Positions 12,225-21,408 of a stretch of 64,000 bases of DNA are shown in pieces. The stretch is taken from positions 1 through 64,000 of the forward strand of contig JAFZTS010000044.1 of the NCBI GenBank assembly GCA_017618715.1, read 5' to 3'. The notes beneath the pieces were generated by a model, which worked only from the letters and a program-made list of their open reading frames with translations, did no database searches and was not told the DNA's origin. The number at the start of each line of letters is the position of its first letter. Within the stretch, counting starts at the first letter, position 1. This DNA comes from Bacteroidales bacterium (lineage in GTDB: Bacteria; Bacteroidota; Bacteroidia; Bacteroidales; UBA3663). The translations under genes were made by a program, and so were the position numbers.

Positions 12225-13262
12225 ATGAAGAACACCTTTCTCCTCGTTTTGGCCATGAGCGGCCTCCTGTTTTCGCTCGGCAGTTGCCAGCGGCCTGCTT
12301 CCAACGACGTAGCCTACATCTTCACCTCTTTTCGCGAACCTTCGACGCGAGGCATGCAGTATCTGTATAGCCTCGACGGCCTCCATTGGGACACCCTTCC
12401 CGGTATCTGGCTGGCTCCTGAGGTGGGCAACGACACCACCTACATCGATGCCTGGACGGGTGAAGTCTGTGTGCCCAAATACTCTCCCGACGAACGTGTG
12501 CTGCGCGACCCCAGCATCGTCAAAGGTCCCGACGGCACTTTCCACCTTGTCTGGACCACCCAATGGATGGGCAGCCGCGGCTTCGGCTATGCCTCGTCGC
12601 CCGACCTGATTCATTGGTCGGAGCAGCGCGTCATCGATGTGATGGCCGACATCCCCACCAACAACGTCTGGGCTCCCGAGCTCTTCTACGACGACGTGCA
12701 GCAACAGTTCGTCATCATCTGGTCTTCACAAATCAACCCCAAGGATTACACCGCTGCCGACACGCTGGGTACCAATTCCTGCCATCGCCTGTGGTACACC
12801 ACGACACGCGACTTCCAGACTTTTGCACCCGCTCAGCGTTACTACGACCCGGGTTTCAACAGCATTGATGGCTATCTGCTCAAACGCGGCACCAAGGACT
12901 ATGTACTCGTCGTCAAGGACAACCGCAAGCCGGGCTTCAGCAATCTCTTCTGCGTCTTCAGCGATTCGCCTTACGGGCCGTTCCACACCTTCGACAACAC
13001 GCCCGCTGGCACTACTCCCACGACAACCTTCGGACGAACCTTCTCCGAAGGCCCTTGCGCCATCCCCTTAGGTGACGAGTGGATCATCTACTTCGACCAA
13101 TATCATCCACAGGAATACACTGCCGTCTCGACACGCGACTTCCTGACCTTCACTCCAATCCCCGACCGCGTCAGCATCCCCGCCAACCACAAGCACGGCA
13201 CCATAGTCCAAATCAGCCATCAGCAGCTCGACGCCATCCTCGAACATGCTAAAGGAAAATAA
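12225..13262 (+). CDS. GH43-like glycosidase lipoprotein
   Basis: A 345-residue five-bladed beta-propeller hydrolase of the GH43 type. The start at 12225 gives a lipoprotein signal (SGLLFSLGSC, cysteine 21); the in-frame ATG at 12198 would place extra residues ahead of it. Family signs are the blade motifs VLRDPSIVKGPDGTFHLVWT, GFGYASSPDLIHWSEQ and NNVWAPELFYDD, and the acid-containing SEGPCAI followed by GDEWIIYFDQY. Typical substrates of such proteins are arabinosides or xylosides; the exact one is not readable. It is only 6 bp from the following sensor gene, so both are likely transcribed together. It could serve the fructan locus or the neighbouring plant-polysaccharide locus. Confidence 0.8.
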   Translation: MKNTFLLVLAMSGLLFSLGSCQRPASNDVAYIFTSFREPSTRGMQYLYSLDGLHWDTLPGIWLAPEVGNDTTYIDAWTGEVCVPKYSPDERVLRDPSIVKGPDGTFHLVWTTQWMGSRGFGYASSPDLIHWSEQRVIDVMADIPTNNVWAPELFYDDVQQQFVIIWSSQINPKDYTAADTLGTNSCHRLWYTTTRDFQTFAPAQRYYDPGFNSIDGYLLKRGTKDYVLVVKDNRKPGFSNLFCVFSDSPYGPFHTFDNTPAGTTPTTTFGRTFSEGPCAIPLGDEWIIYFDQYHPQEYTAVSTRDFLTFTPIPDRVSIPANHKHGTIVQISHQQLDAILEHAKGK

Positions 13263-13268
13263 TAGTTC

Positions 13269-16208
13269 ATGAAACAACGACAAGCAATTCCTCCCCCTAA
13301 GCAGGGGGACCGAGGGGGTCTCCTCAAACTCCTCAAACCCTTCAAACCGTCTATAGTTCCTATAGTCACTATAGTCACTATAGCCTCTATCCTCTGTTCC
13401 TGCTCCACCCCGCAGGAACCGCAATACCGTATCGGTGTCTCACAATGCTCCGAGGGAGCATGGCGCGAGAAGCAGAATGCCGAGATGGAGCGCGAACTGT
13501 TGCTGCACGATGGCATTGCTATGGAATTGCGCTCAGCTGACGACAACAGCCAGCGCCAGATTGACGACATCCGATACTTCATCAATCAGAAGGTCGATTT
13601 GCTCATAGTCTCTCCCTACGAGGCCGAAGCCATCACCCCGATCGTTTCGGAAGTTTACGATGCGGGCATCCCCGTCGTGGTCTTCGATCGTCGCGTCGAA
13701 GGTGACAAATACACCGCCTTTGTGGGTGGCGACAACGAGGGTGCAGGTCGTCTCATCGCTCGATATGCTCTGAGCTTGTCAAAACAAGGAGGCCAGATTC
13801 TCGAGCTCGCGGGCGACATGAACACCACGCCTGCGCAGTTGCGTCATCAAGGCATCATCCAGGAACTCGAAGGACATCCCCAGGCGAAACTGCTGGCCTC
13901 GGTCGATGCACATTGGTCGGGTGAAGAAGCCGCTGCCATGATCGATTCTTTGCTCACGCGATATCCCAACGTCGATGTCGTTGCCGCACACAGCGACTGG
14001 ATGGCATGGGCGGCAAAAGACAAGACCCGGGAGCTTCGTCCCGAGAATAACATCCATTTTGTGGGTATCGATGGTATTGTAGGCAAGGGCCAAGGCATCG
14101 AAGCCATCGAACAGGGACGTCTCGACGCTACAGCTACCTATCCCACTGGGGGCGACATCATCATGCGTACAGCCATACAAATCCTCACCGGCCAACCTTA
14201 CGAAAAGGAAACGTTGCTCGAAAGCCACCTGATAGCAAGTCGTGAGGAGGCATTGCTCACCAGCAGCATGCAGCGTGCCATCGACCACGAAGCAGCCGAC
14301 ATCCGCCAACTGCGCGACCGGCTGGACTTCTTTTGGCAGCAGCATAACCTTCAACGGGCGCTGACACGTGCTATGGGGGCCCTGCTTCTTCTTGCCTTGG
14401 GCTTCTTGCTGACGCTTTATCTCTTTTACCGCAACAGCCGACGCACCAGCCAGAGCCTCGCCCGTCAGCGTGCCACACTCAAGGAACAACGCGACCAGCT
14501 GCTCACCCTGACGCGAGAACTCGAGGAAGCCAACAACGCCAAGATGAACTTTTTCACCAACGTGAGTCATGACTTCCGCACACCCCTGACGCTCATTTCC
14601 GCACCTATCGAGAAACTGAGTCAGGACACCAGCTTGAAGGATGCAGGCACAAGGCAGCTCCTGCAACTGGCGCAGAAGAACATCGGCGTACTGCACCGAT
14701 TGGTCAATCAGATCCTCGACTTCCGCAAGACCGAGAGTGGCAAGATGACGCTCGACTTGCAGCCCATCGACCTTAATGCAGCCCTTTCGGCTTGGACCGA
14801 TTCGTTCCAGTCTTTGGCCGACAAAAGGCAGATACAACTCACCTATGAAACCCGTGGCAAAGGCTTCCGTACCATGGGCGATGAGGCCAAATTGGAGCGT
14901 ATCTTCTATAACATCATGGGCAACGCGTTCAAGTTCACACCCGATGGGGGAGACATCAGCGTCTCCCTCGCACACACGGGCGATAATTATATGATACGTA
15001 TCGGTGATTCCGGTCCCGGCATTGCCGAAGAAGACCTCCAGAAGATTTTCGACAGCTATTATCAGGCCGACACCCTCCACTACGAAGGCACTGGTCTGGG
15101 CTTGACCCTCGCCAAGAACTTTGTAAACCTGCATGGCGGCACCATTCAGGCCCAAAACCAGCCAACCGGCACTGGCAGCATCTTCACCATCACCCTTCCC
15201 GCAAGGGCCATAGAGGCTGTGCCAGCTTCTCAGAGTTCTCAGCGTATTCCGAATACTCCGATCACTCCGAGTTCTTCAAGTATTCCGATTCCTTCCGAAG
15301 ATCTCGAAACCCTCGAAAACCAGGAAGACCTCACCACCTCCGACGACGAGCCCAAGCCCATCGCCCTCATCATCGACGACAACGCCGACATCCGGCTCTA
15401 CCTGCGCACGCTGCTCGCCGAAAAGTATCGCACTCTCAGCGCTGCAAATGGTGAAGAAGGTCTGCGCAAGGCTCAGGAGGCGGTGCCCGACATCATCATC
15501 TGCGACGTCATGATGCCCGTGATGGATGGACTGGAGTGCTGTCGTCGGCTCAAGACCATGCCCGCTACAAGCCACATCCCCGTACTGATGCTCACGGCCT
15601 GCTCGATGGATGAGCAGCGTGTACGTGGTCTCGAGGAAGGCGCCGATGCCTACATCGCCAAGCCGTTCAGCAACGCTGTGCTCTTGGCCCAGATGGATTC
15701 GCTCATCCGAAACCGTGCACGAGTCATCGAGTCGGCTGTCCCGACAACCACTGGCAAAGCCACAAAGCATAGTTCAACATCTGCTGCCGAGAAGTTAGTA
15801 CCCGCCGACATCACGGTTGCATCGACCACCGACGAAGAACCCGCAGTAACCGCCCAACCAGCACCACCACGCCTATCCAAATACGACGAGGAGTTCCTCG
15901 AAAAGCTGCACAAGCTCATCCAACAGCATCTCAGCGACGAAAGCTACTCCATCGAGCTCCTGTCCTCCGACATCTGCCTGAGCCGCACGCAGCTTTTCCG
16001 CAAATGCAAGGCGCTCACCGGAACGAGTCCCGTCGAATTGCTCCGCAACACGCGTCTGCAGAGGGCACAGCAGCTCTTGGCAGAAGGAAAGGGCAGCGTT
16101 GCCGAGGTGGCTTACAGCGTGGGATTTGCCGATGCATCGTACTTCACTCGGTGCTACAAGGCATATTTTGGCACAACACCGCACGAAATAAATAAGCAAA
16201 AATATTGA
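13269..16208 (+). CDS. Hybrid two-component sensor with periplasmic sugar-binding domain
   Basis: A 979-residue hybrid two-component system. The order is: signal/lipobox near residues 18-45 (coded by 9-bp repeats, ending ASILCSC); a LacI-type periplasmic binding domain about 50-330 (YRIGVSQCSEGAWREKQNAE, VDLLIVSPYEAEAITP, VVVFDRRVEGDKYTAFVGGDN); a membrane helix near 360-383; a kinase with its histidine near residue 434 (NVSHDFRTPLTL) and ATP-binding GDSGPGIAEEDL and GTGLGLTLAKNFV; a receiver near 698-815 (LIIDDNADIR, phospho-acceptor in IICDVMMPVMDG); and an AraC HTH (874-979). The binding-protein sensor resembles the fructose-sensing regulator BT1754 of Bacteroides. With GH32 downstream it probably detects fructose released from fructan. 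Confidence 0.93.
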   Translation: MKQRQAIPPPKQGDRGGLLKLLKPFKPSIVPIVTIVTIASILCSCSTPQEPQYRIGVSQCSEGAWREKQNAEMERELLLHDGIAMELRSADDNSQRQIDDIRYFINQKVDLLIVSPYEAEAITPIVSEVYDAGIPVVVFDRRVEGDKYTAFVGGDNEGAGRLIARYALSLSKQGGQILELAGDMNTTPAQLRHQGIIQELEGHPQAKLLASVDAHWSGEEAAAMIDSLLTRYPNVDVVAAHSDWMAWAAKDKTRELRPENNIHFVGIDGIVGKGQGIEAIEQGRLDATATYPTGGDIIMRTAIQILTGQPYEKETLLESHLIASREEALLTSSMQRAIDHEAADIRQLRDRLDFFWQQHNLQRALTRAMGALLLLALGFLLTLYLFYRNSRRTSQSLARQRATLKEQRDQLLTLTRELEEANNAKMNFFTNVSHDFRTPLTLISAPIEKLSQDTSLKDAGTRQLLQLAQKNIGVLHRLVNQILDFRKTESGKMTLDLQPIDLNAALSAWTDSFQSLADKRQIQLTYETRGKGFRTMGDEAKLERIFYNIMGNAFKFTPDGGDISVSLAHTGDNYMIRIGDSGPGIAEEDLQKIFDSYYQADTLHYEGTGLGLTLAKNFVNLHGGTIQAQNQPTGTGSIFTITLPARAIEAVPASQSSQRIPNTPITPSSSSIPIPSEDLETLENQEDLTTSDDEPKPIALIIDDNADIRLYLRTLLAEKYRTLSAANGEEGLRKAQEAVPDIIICDVMMPVMDGLECCRRLKTMPATSHIPVLMLTACSMDEQRVRGLEEGADAYIAKPFSNAVLLAQMDSLIRNRARVIESAVPTTTGKATKHSSTSAAEKLVPADITVASTTDEEPAVTAQPAPPRLSKYDEEFLEKLHKLIQQHLSDESYSIELLSSDICLSRTQLFRKCKALTGTSPVELLRNTRLQRAQQLLAEGKGSVAEVAYSVGFADASYFTRCYKAYFGTTPHEINKQKY
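13320..13396 (+). repeat. 9-bp tandem repeat forming the sensor's signal region
   Basis: In-frame 9-bp units: CTCCTCAAA twice, CCCTTCAAA, then TATAGTTCC, TATAGTCAC twice, TATAGCCTC and TATCCTCTG. They encode LLK-LLK-PFK and then IVP-IVT-IVT-IAS, which is the charged and hydrophobic part of the sensor's signal sequence. Confidence 0.85.
15227..15298 (+). repeat. 9-bp tandem repeat in the kinase-receiver linker
   Basis: Eight imperfect 9-bp units: TTCTCAGAG, TTCTCAGCG, TATTCCGAA, TACTCCGAT, CACTCCGAG, TTCTTCAAG, TATTCCGAT and TCCTTCCGA. They code a serine/proline/isoleucine-rich linker between the kinase and receiver domains. A weaker continuation (CTCGAAACC, CTCGAAAAC) follows. Confidence 0.8.
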
Positions 16209-16255
16209 AAATAGGACATAAGTTGTAAGATTCTTAGGACTCATGTTGCAAATTG

Positions 16256-16297
16256 AGGGGTTGAAACAAATGTTTTATTTGTTGCAACCTCTTTTTT
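16256..16297 (+). terminator. Terminator of the sensor gene
   Basis: AGGGGTTGAAACAAA (16256-16270) pairs with TTTGTTGCAACCTCT (16278-16292) with one wobble and one mismatch, followed by TTTTT. It lies 47 bp after the sensor stop and just upstream of the susC promoter. Confidence 0.75.
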
Positions 16298-16319
16298 AGT
16301 GGATGTATAATATAGGGCC

Positions 16320-16360
16320 TATCTTTGCAGTGCAAAAACGGAAGGAACACACTCCTTCCG
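16320..16360 (+). promoter_or_regulatory. Second susC promoter box and leader hairpin
   Basis: TATCTTTG (16320-16327) is a -7 box without a TTG at the expected upstream position. About 12 bp downstream, at the expected 5' end of the mRNA, CGGAAGGA (16339-16346) and TCCTTCCG (16353-16360) form a perfect 8-bp hairpin with loop ACACAC. The remaining leader to the start codon is AT-rich. Confidence 0.6.
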
Positions 16361-16408
16361 ACAGCAAAGAACACATTTCATTATACATCTTTAAATTATA
16401 AAAACACA

Positions 16409-19400
16409 ATGAAGTATTTCAAAGTTCTGATTTCAGGTCTCGTCCTGACACTTTTCTGCACAATGAGCGCTTGGGCGCAAATGCAGGTCAAGGGTACAGT
16501 GACCGACCAGACACTGGGCGAACCGATCATCGGTGCCTCAGTAGTTGAAGTGGGTACTACCAATGGTACGATCACCGATCTCGACGGCAACTTTTCGTTG
16601 CAGGTCAACACGGGTGCCCAGCTCCAGTTCAGCTTCGTGGGTTACATCACCCAGACACTCGCCGCTGCTCCCAACATGAACATCATCCTCGCCGAGGACA
16701 ACGAGCTGCTCGAAGAGGTCGTCGTCACCGGTTATACCACCCAGCGCAAGGCCGACCTCACCGGTTCGGTAGCAGTGGTTTCGACCAAGGGACTTAAGAA
16801 CTCAAGCGACACCGACCCCATGCGTGCCCTGCAGGGTAAGGTGGCTGGTATGACCATCACTTCCAACGGTTCTCCTGCTGCAACGGCTACAGTCCGCATC
16901 CGTGGTATCGGTTCCTTCAACTCCAACCAGGATCCTCTTTACGTTATCGACGGCGTGCCCACCACCTCAGCACTCAATACCCTCAACATGAACGATATCG
17001 AGTCGATGCAGGTCCTCAAGGATGCCGCTTCGGCCTCTATCTACGGTAGCCGCGCTGCCAACGGTGTTATCATCATCACCACCAAGAGCGGAAAGAAGGA
17101 CCAGAAAGTGAAGGTCGATTTCTCGGCATCGGCACAGGCTTCGTTCTACAATGGTCAGTCGAAGATGAAGCTCAGCAACACCTATCAATATGCAACCACC
17201 ATGGCACAGGCTGCGCTCAACGACGGCCTTGACCCCGTGACTTACGCACAAAACTACGGCCTGAACCTCAACGCTTCTACTGGTGTGCCCATCACAGCTT
17301 ACGATCCCGCCACCGGACAGCATGTCAGCTACACCGTCAATGGTCTCTATGATGGCTACATCAACACACGTCAGACCATGATGTTCAGCGATACCGACTG
17401 GCTCGATGCCATCAGCCGTACAGGTTTCACACAGAGCTACGACCTCTCCATCAGCCACGGCTCCGAGAAGGGTACGCAGATGTTCAGCGTAGGCTACAAG
17501 AAGGCCGACGGTATCCTGAAATACACCGACTTCGAAAACATCGCTGTTCGCATGAACACCACCTACAACGTCAACAAGGTGGTCACCGTGGGCGAAAACT
17601 TCACCCTCACCTATAGCGATCAGGTCGATTGCCAGCCGCTCGAGAACGCACTCAAGATGTCGCCCACCGTGCCCGTCTATGAGAAGGACGGTGTGACCTT
17701 CGGTGGTCCCGTTGGTGGCATGTCCGATCGCCAGAACCCCATGCGTGAACTTTATCAGAACCGCGACAACCGCCTCACCATGTGGCGCCTCTTCGGCAAT
17801 GGCTACGTGAGCCTTAAGCCCATCAAGGGCCTCGACATCCGTTCGAACTTCGGCCTCGACTACAATGCTTCGTTCATCCACTCGATGACCTACACCTTCG
17901 TTAGCGACATCGTACGCGAAGATACTCCCAAGACCAGCGTCGGTCAGACCAACGACCTCAAGTGGAACTGGTCAACCACCGCCAACTACCTCGTACCGCT
18001 CCCTGAGAGCCACACACTCACCGCCCTGGCTGGTGTAGAACTCTACAAGCAGCAGGTCATCGGCATCAGCGGCACTGCCGAGGAGTTCGCCATCGAGAAC
18101 GCCCTCTACATGTGGCCCACCGCAGCAACAGGTACGCAGAAGCTCTACGGCAGCCAGGCAGGATATACTCTCGTCTCGCTCTTCGGCAAGCTCGACTACA
18201 ACTGGCAGGATCTCCTGCTCGCCAGCTTCACCATTCGTCGCGATGGTTCCAGCCGTTTCGGTAAGAACAACCGCTACGGTACCTTCCCCGCCGCTTCGCT
18301 GGGCTATCGTCTCTCGAAGCATCTCAAGATCGATTGGCTCGACGACCTGAAGCTCCGCGCTTCTTGGGGTCAGACCGGTAACCAGGCCATCGACAACTCG
18401 GCACGCTACACCATCCTCACCGCCGACTATGGCTCGGGCCGCGACGCTTCGACAGCCTACGACCTCCAGGCCGAAGGATCGGGCACCTATCCCAGTGGCT
18501 ACCGTGTAACCCAGACCGGCAACGACAACATCAAGTGGGAGACTGCTACTCAGTACAATGTCGGCCTCGATTACGCTTTCTTCGACAACAGCCTCTATGG
18601 CACCGTCGATGCCTATATCAAGAAGGTAAAGGACATGCTCATCAACCCCGCCTATCTCGGCACAGTGGGTGAGGGCGGCGCCAGCTGGCAGAACGGTCCA
18701 TCACTCGAAAACAAGGGTATGGAGTTCACACTCGGCTATCGCAACAAGACACCATTCGGCATGACCTACAACATCAATGCCAACCTCGACTTCTTCCGCA
18801 ATACGGTGACCTACCTGCCCAGCACTACCACCGGTTCCTACGCTCATACCGCTACCCAGAACCTTGTAGAGGCTGAGGTGCCCTATGGTTCCATCGTGGG
18901 TTACGTGGTCGAAGGCCTCTTCCAGTCTCGCGAAGAAGTGCTCGCCAGCGGTCAGGAGAATGCACGCCTCGGCGGTCTCAAGTATGCCGACCTCGACGGC
19001 AACGGTATCATCAACTCGTCCGACCAGACCTGGATCTACAATCCGGTTCCTGACTTCAGCTACGGTCTCAACATCGAGTTGGGCTACAAGGGCTTCGACT
19101 TCGCCATGTTCTGGCAGGGTGTTCACGGACAGGATGTCTATAACAGCCAGAAGTTCCAGACCGACTTCTTCAGCCTCACCGACCCAGGTTCGAACAAAGG
19201 TTCGCGCATGATGGATGCCTGGACGCTTGAAAACACTAGCAGCACCATCCCCGCACTGACCACCTCGAACGTAGGTGACGAAGGTCGCACTTCCAGCTAC
19301 TTCGTCGAGAACGGCGGTTACCTCAAGCTCCGCAGCCTCCAGCTCGGCTACAGCCTTTCCGACAAGCTTCTCAAGAAGGCTCACATGAGCAACGCACGCG

Positions 19401-19528
19401 TCTATGTGAGCGGCAACAATCTCATGACCATCAAGTCGAGCAGCCTCACCTGCTCCGACCCCGAGAACCCGGCATGGGGATATCCTATCGCAACATCCGT
19501 CAGCCTCGGTATCCAGCTTGGCTTCTGA
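16409..19528 (+). CDS. SusC/RagA-like TonB-dependent transporter (fructan locus)
   Basis: A 1039-residue SusC-type transporter. The start at 16409 (MKYFKVLISG) gives a signal peptide ending SAWAQ; the upstream in-frame ATG at 16325 overlaps the -7 box and is unlikely. It carries a carboxypeptidase-like N-terminal domain (VKGTVTDQTLGEPIIGASV), the TonB-box region EEVVVTGYTTQRKADLTGSV, the plug (VRIRGIGSFNSNQDPLYVIDG; VLKDAASASIYGSRAANGVIIITTK) and a terminal phenylalanine (LGIQLGF). It is first in the order SusC, SusD, DUF4960-like, GH32, which matches BT1763 to BT1760 of the Bacteroides levan locus. Presumed role: uptake of fructo-oligosaccharides. Confidence 0.95.
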   Translation: MKYFKVLISGLVLTLFCTMSAWAQMQVKGTVTDQTLGEPIIGASVVEVGTTNGTITDLDGNFSLQVNTGAQLQFSFVGYITQTLAAAPNMNIILAEDNELLEEVVVTGYTTQRKADLTGSVAVVSTKGLKNSSDTDPMRALQGKVAGMTITSNGSPAATATVRIRGIGSFNSNQDPLYVIDGVPTTSALNTLNMNDIESMQVLKDAASASIYGSRAANGVIIITTKSGKKDQKVKVDFSASAQASFYNGQSKMKLSNTYQYATTMAQAALNDGLDPVTYAQNYGLNLNASTGVPITAYDPATGQHVSYTVNGLYDGYINTRQTMMFSDTDWLDAISRTGFTQSYDLSISHGSEKGTQMFSVGYKKADGILKYTDFENIAVRMNTTYNVNKVVTVGENFTLTYSDQVDCQPLENALKMSPTVPVYEKDGVTFGGPVGGMSDRQNPMRELYQNRDNRLTMWRLFGNGYVSLKPIKGLDIRSNFGLDYNASFIHSMTYTFVSDIVREDTPKTSVGQTNDLKWNWSTTANYLVPLPESHTLTALAGVELYKQQVIGISGTAEEFAIENALYMWPTAATGTQKLYGSQAGYTLVSLFGKLDYNWQDLLLASFTIRRDGSSRFGKNNRYGTFPAASLGYRLSKHLKIDWLDDLKLRASWGQTGNQAIDNSARYTILTADYGSGRDASTAYDLQAEGSGTYPSGYRVTQTGNDNIKWETATQYNVGLDYAFFDNSLYGTVDAYIKKVKDMLINPAYLGTVGEGGASWQNGPSLENKGMEFTLGYRNKTPFGMTYNINANLDFFRNTVTYLPSTTTGSYAHTATQNLVEAEVPYGSIVGYVVEGLFQSREEVLASGQENARLGGLKYADLDGNGIINSSDQTWIYNPVPDFSYGLNIELGYKGFDFAMFWQGVHGQDVYNSQKFQTDFFSLTDPGSNKGSRMMDAWTLENTSSTIPALTTSNVGDEGRTSSYFVENGGYLKLRSLQLGYSLSDKLLKKAHMSNARVYVSGNNLMTIKSSSLTCSDPENPAWGYPIATSVSLGIQLGF

Positions 19529-19588
19529 TGCATGTTTTTCGAAAAATCCCGCGATCTTTCACATTATAAACAATAAATCGAAAAAGAT

Positions 19589-21337
19589 ATGAAAAAGATA
19601 TATATGATGCTCTTGATGGCTGCCGGTCTGTTCGCTGCTACTTCTTGCGACGATTTCCTTGAGGTCAAACCATCAGGCACTGTTGATGAGGAACTCGCTT
19701 TCTCCGATCCCGAAGGCATGGTCACCGCAGCCTACGCTTCGCTGGGCGCCGACTGGTACAACTATCCGTTCAACCTCTGGCCCTATGGCTCGCTTTCCAG
19801 CGACGACGCCATGAAGGGCGGTTCGGGCACCACCGACACCAACTATCACCCCGTTGAGGTTTGGTCAAACCTCACTGCCTCGCAGCCCGACCATATGGAC
19901 GAGCTCTGGTATCGCCTCTACGTCTCCATCTCGCGCAGCAATCGTGCCATCCTTGCCCTCCAGCAGTATGGCGAAGAGAAGCTCGGCACCGAGACTGCCC
20001 GGGTTCGCATGGGCGAAGTCAAGTTCCTGCGTGCTCACTTCTACTTCAAGGTCCTCCAGCTCTGGTACCAGGCCCCTTGGATTGACGAAAACGTTCTCGC
20101 CGAGGCCGCCCAGGAGCAGACACCCAATAACGAGTTCACCCATGAGGAGTTGATGCTGAAGGTCATCGCCGACTTCGAGGAAGCCTACAACAGCGTTCCC
20201 GAGAATCCCGCCGACAGGGCCCGCGTCAACAAGTACGCCGCAGCCGCCATGCTTGCCAAGTGCTACCTCACCCTTGCCTATGGTGACGGCTATGAAGCCA
20301 CCAACGGCTACAGCCACATCAATCAGCAGTACATGCAGAAGGTGGTCGAATACACCAGCTACATTGCCAACAGCGGCAAGTTCGGCTACGAGGCCGACTT
20401 TGGTGACATCTTCATGGAGGAAAATGAAGGCAACTGCGAGACCATCTTTGCCGTGCAGCACTCTGACTACCTCGACGACAACACCAAGTTCGGTCGCAAC
20501 AATTGGAGCAACATGCTCAACGGCTGCTGGGGCATCTGGTCGAAAGGCTGGGACTTCCACAAACCCACCCAGAATCTCGTCAACGCCTTCAAGGTCGATG
20601 ACAACGGATTCCCGATGTTCGAAACCTACGACAACGAGCACAACATCCACCCCGTCAATGGCATTCCTGTTGACCAGAAGTGGGATCCACGTCTCTTCCA
20701 CACCGTAGGTATGCCTACCTTCCCCTACAAGTACGAGGCCGAATACACCCTCACCACCGACAACAGCCGCAACCCTGCCAACTATGGCTTCTACACCTCG
20801 CTCAAGGAGGTGCCACAGCGCAGCAAGGGCGAAAGCTACACCGAATCCACCTGGCAAGGTTTCGCCATGGACGACTACGTAGTGCGCTACACCGAGGTGA
20901 TGCTCTGGCGTGCCGAAGCTCTCATCGAAACCGGCAACATTGCCGAGGCCATCAACATCATCAACCAGATCCGCACACGTGCCAATAACTCGGTAGCCAA
21001 GTACATCCCCTACGCCGCCAACCAGGTGCGCACCCTCGGCTACTACCAGACAGGTGTCAGCAAGGAAGATGCACGCAAGTATCTCCGCTGGGAGAAGCGC
21101 CTCGAGATGGCCATGGAGCCCGAACGCTACTTCGACCTCCGTCGCTGGGGCTTGGCTTCAAGCACACTCAACGCCTTCTTTGCCTCTGAGAAGGAGGGCA
21201 ACTACGACGGCACAGCCTTTGCCGGATATTACAGCGATGCCTTCTACACTGCAGGCAAGAACGAGTACTGGCCCATCCCTTACAACCAGCTCTTCTACGT
21301 CCCCGGTCTCTACACCCAGAACAAGGGTTATAATTAA
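19589..21337 (+). CDS. SusD/RagB-like lipoprotein (fructan locus)
   Basis: A 582-residue SusD homologue, 60 bp behind its SusC partner. The lipobox is FAATSC with cysteine 20, followed by DDFLEVKPSGTVDEELAF, a very typical SusD opening. The family core VKFLRAHFYFKVLQLWYQAPW and the C-terminal MLWRAEALIETGNIAEAINIINQIRTRANN and LEMAMEPERYFDLRRWG are present, and it ends YWPIPYNQL...YTQNKGYN. It should bind fructan pieces at the cell surface. Its TAA stop overlaps by one base an ATG that opens a frame through a repeat into the next gene. Confidence 0.95.
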   Translation: MKKIYMMLLMAAGLFAATSCDDFLEVKPSGTVDEELAFSDPEGMVTAAYASLGADWYNYPFNLWPYGSLSSDDAMKGGSGTTDTNYHPVEVWSNLTASQPDHMDELWYRLYVSISRSNRAILALQQYGEEKLGTETARVRMGEVKFLRAHFYFKVLQLWYQAPWIDENVLAEAAQEQTPNNEFTHEELMLKVIADFEEAYNSVPENPADRARVNKYAAAAMLAKCYLTLAYGDGYEATNGYSHINQQYMQKVVEYTSYIANSGKFGYEADFGDIFMEENEGNCETIFAVQHSDYLDDNTKFGRNNWSNMLNGCWGIWSKGWDFHKPTQNLVNAFKVDDNGFPMFETYDNEHNIHPVNGIPVDQKWDPRLFHTVGMPTFPYKYEAEYTLTTDNSRNPANYGFYTSLKEVPQRSKGESYTESTWQGFAMDDYVVRYTEVMLWRAEALIETGNIAEAINIINQIRTRANNSVAKYIPYAANQVRTLGYYQTGVSKEDARKYLRWEKRLEMAMEPERYFDLRRWGLASSTLNAFFASEKEGNYDGTAFAGYYSDAFYTAGKNEYWPIPYNQLFYVPGLYTQNKGYN

Positions 21338-21339
21338 TG

Positions 21340-21393
21340 TCCGATTACTCAGAATACTCTGATTACCTCGATCACTCCGATTATTCCGATCAA
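21340..21393 (+). repeat. Six-unit 9-bp repeat between susD and the next gene
   Basis: TCCGATTAC, TCAGAATAC, TCTGATTAC, CTCGATCAC, TCCGATTAT, TCCGATCAA in succession. The array fills most of the gap between the susD stop and the next lipoprotein start. It is in frame with that gene and would read as DYS-EYS-DYL-DHS-DYS. Confidence 0.85.
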
Positions 21394-21408
21394 AAAAACA
21401 ACCATCTC

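Noticed and set aside
21337..21408. Start of the DUF4960-like protein at the ATG overlapping the susD stop
   Set aside because: It would put 24 acidic repeat-coded residues before the lipoprotein signal; the ATG at 21409 gives a normal lipoprotein.
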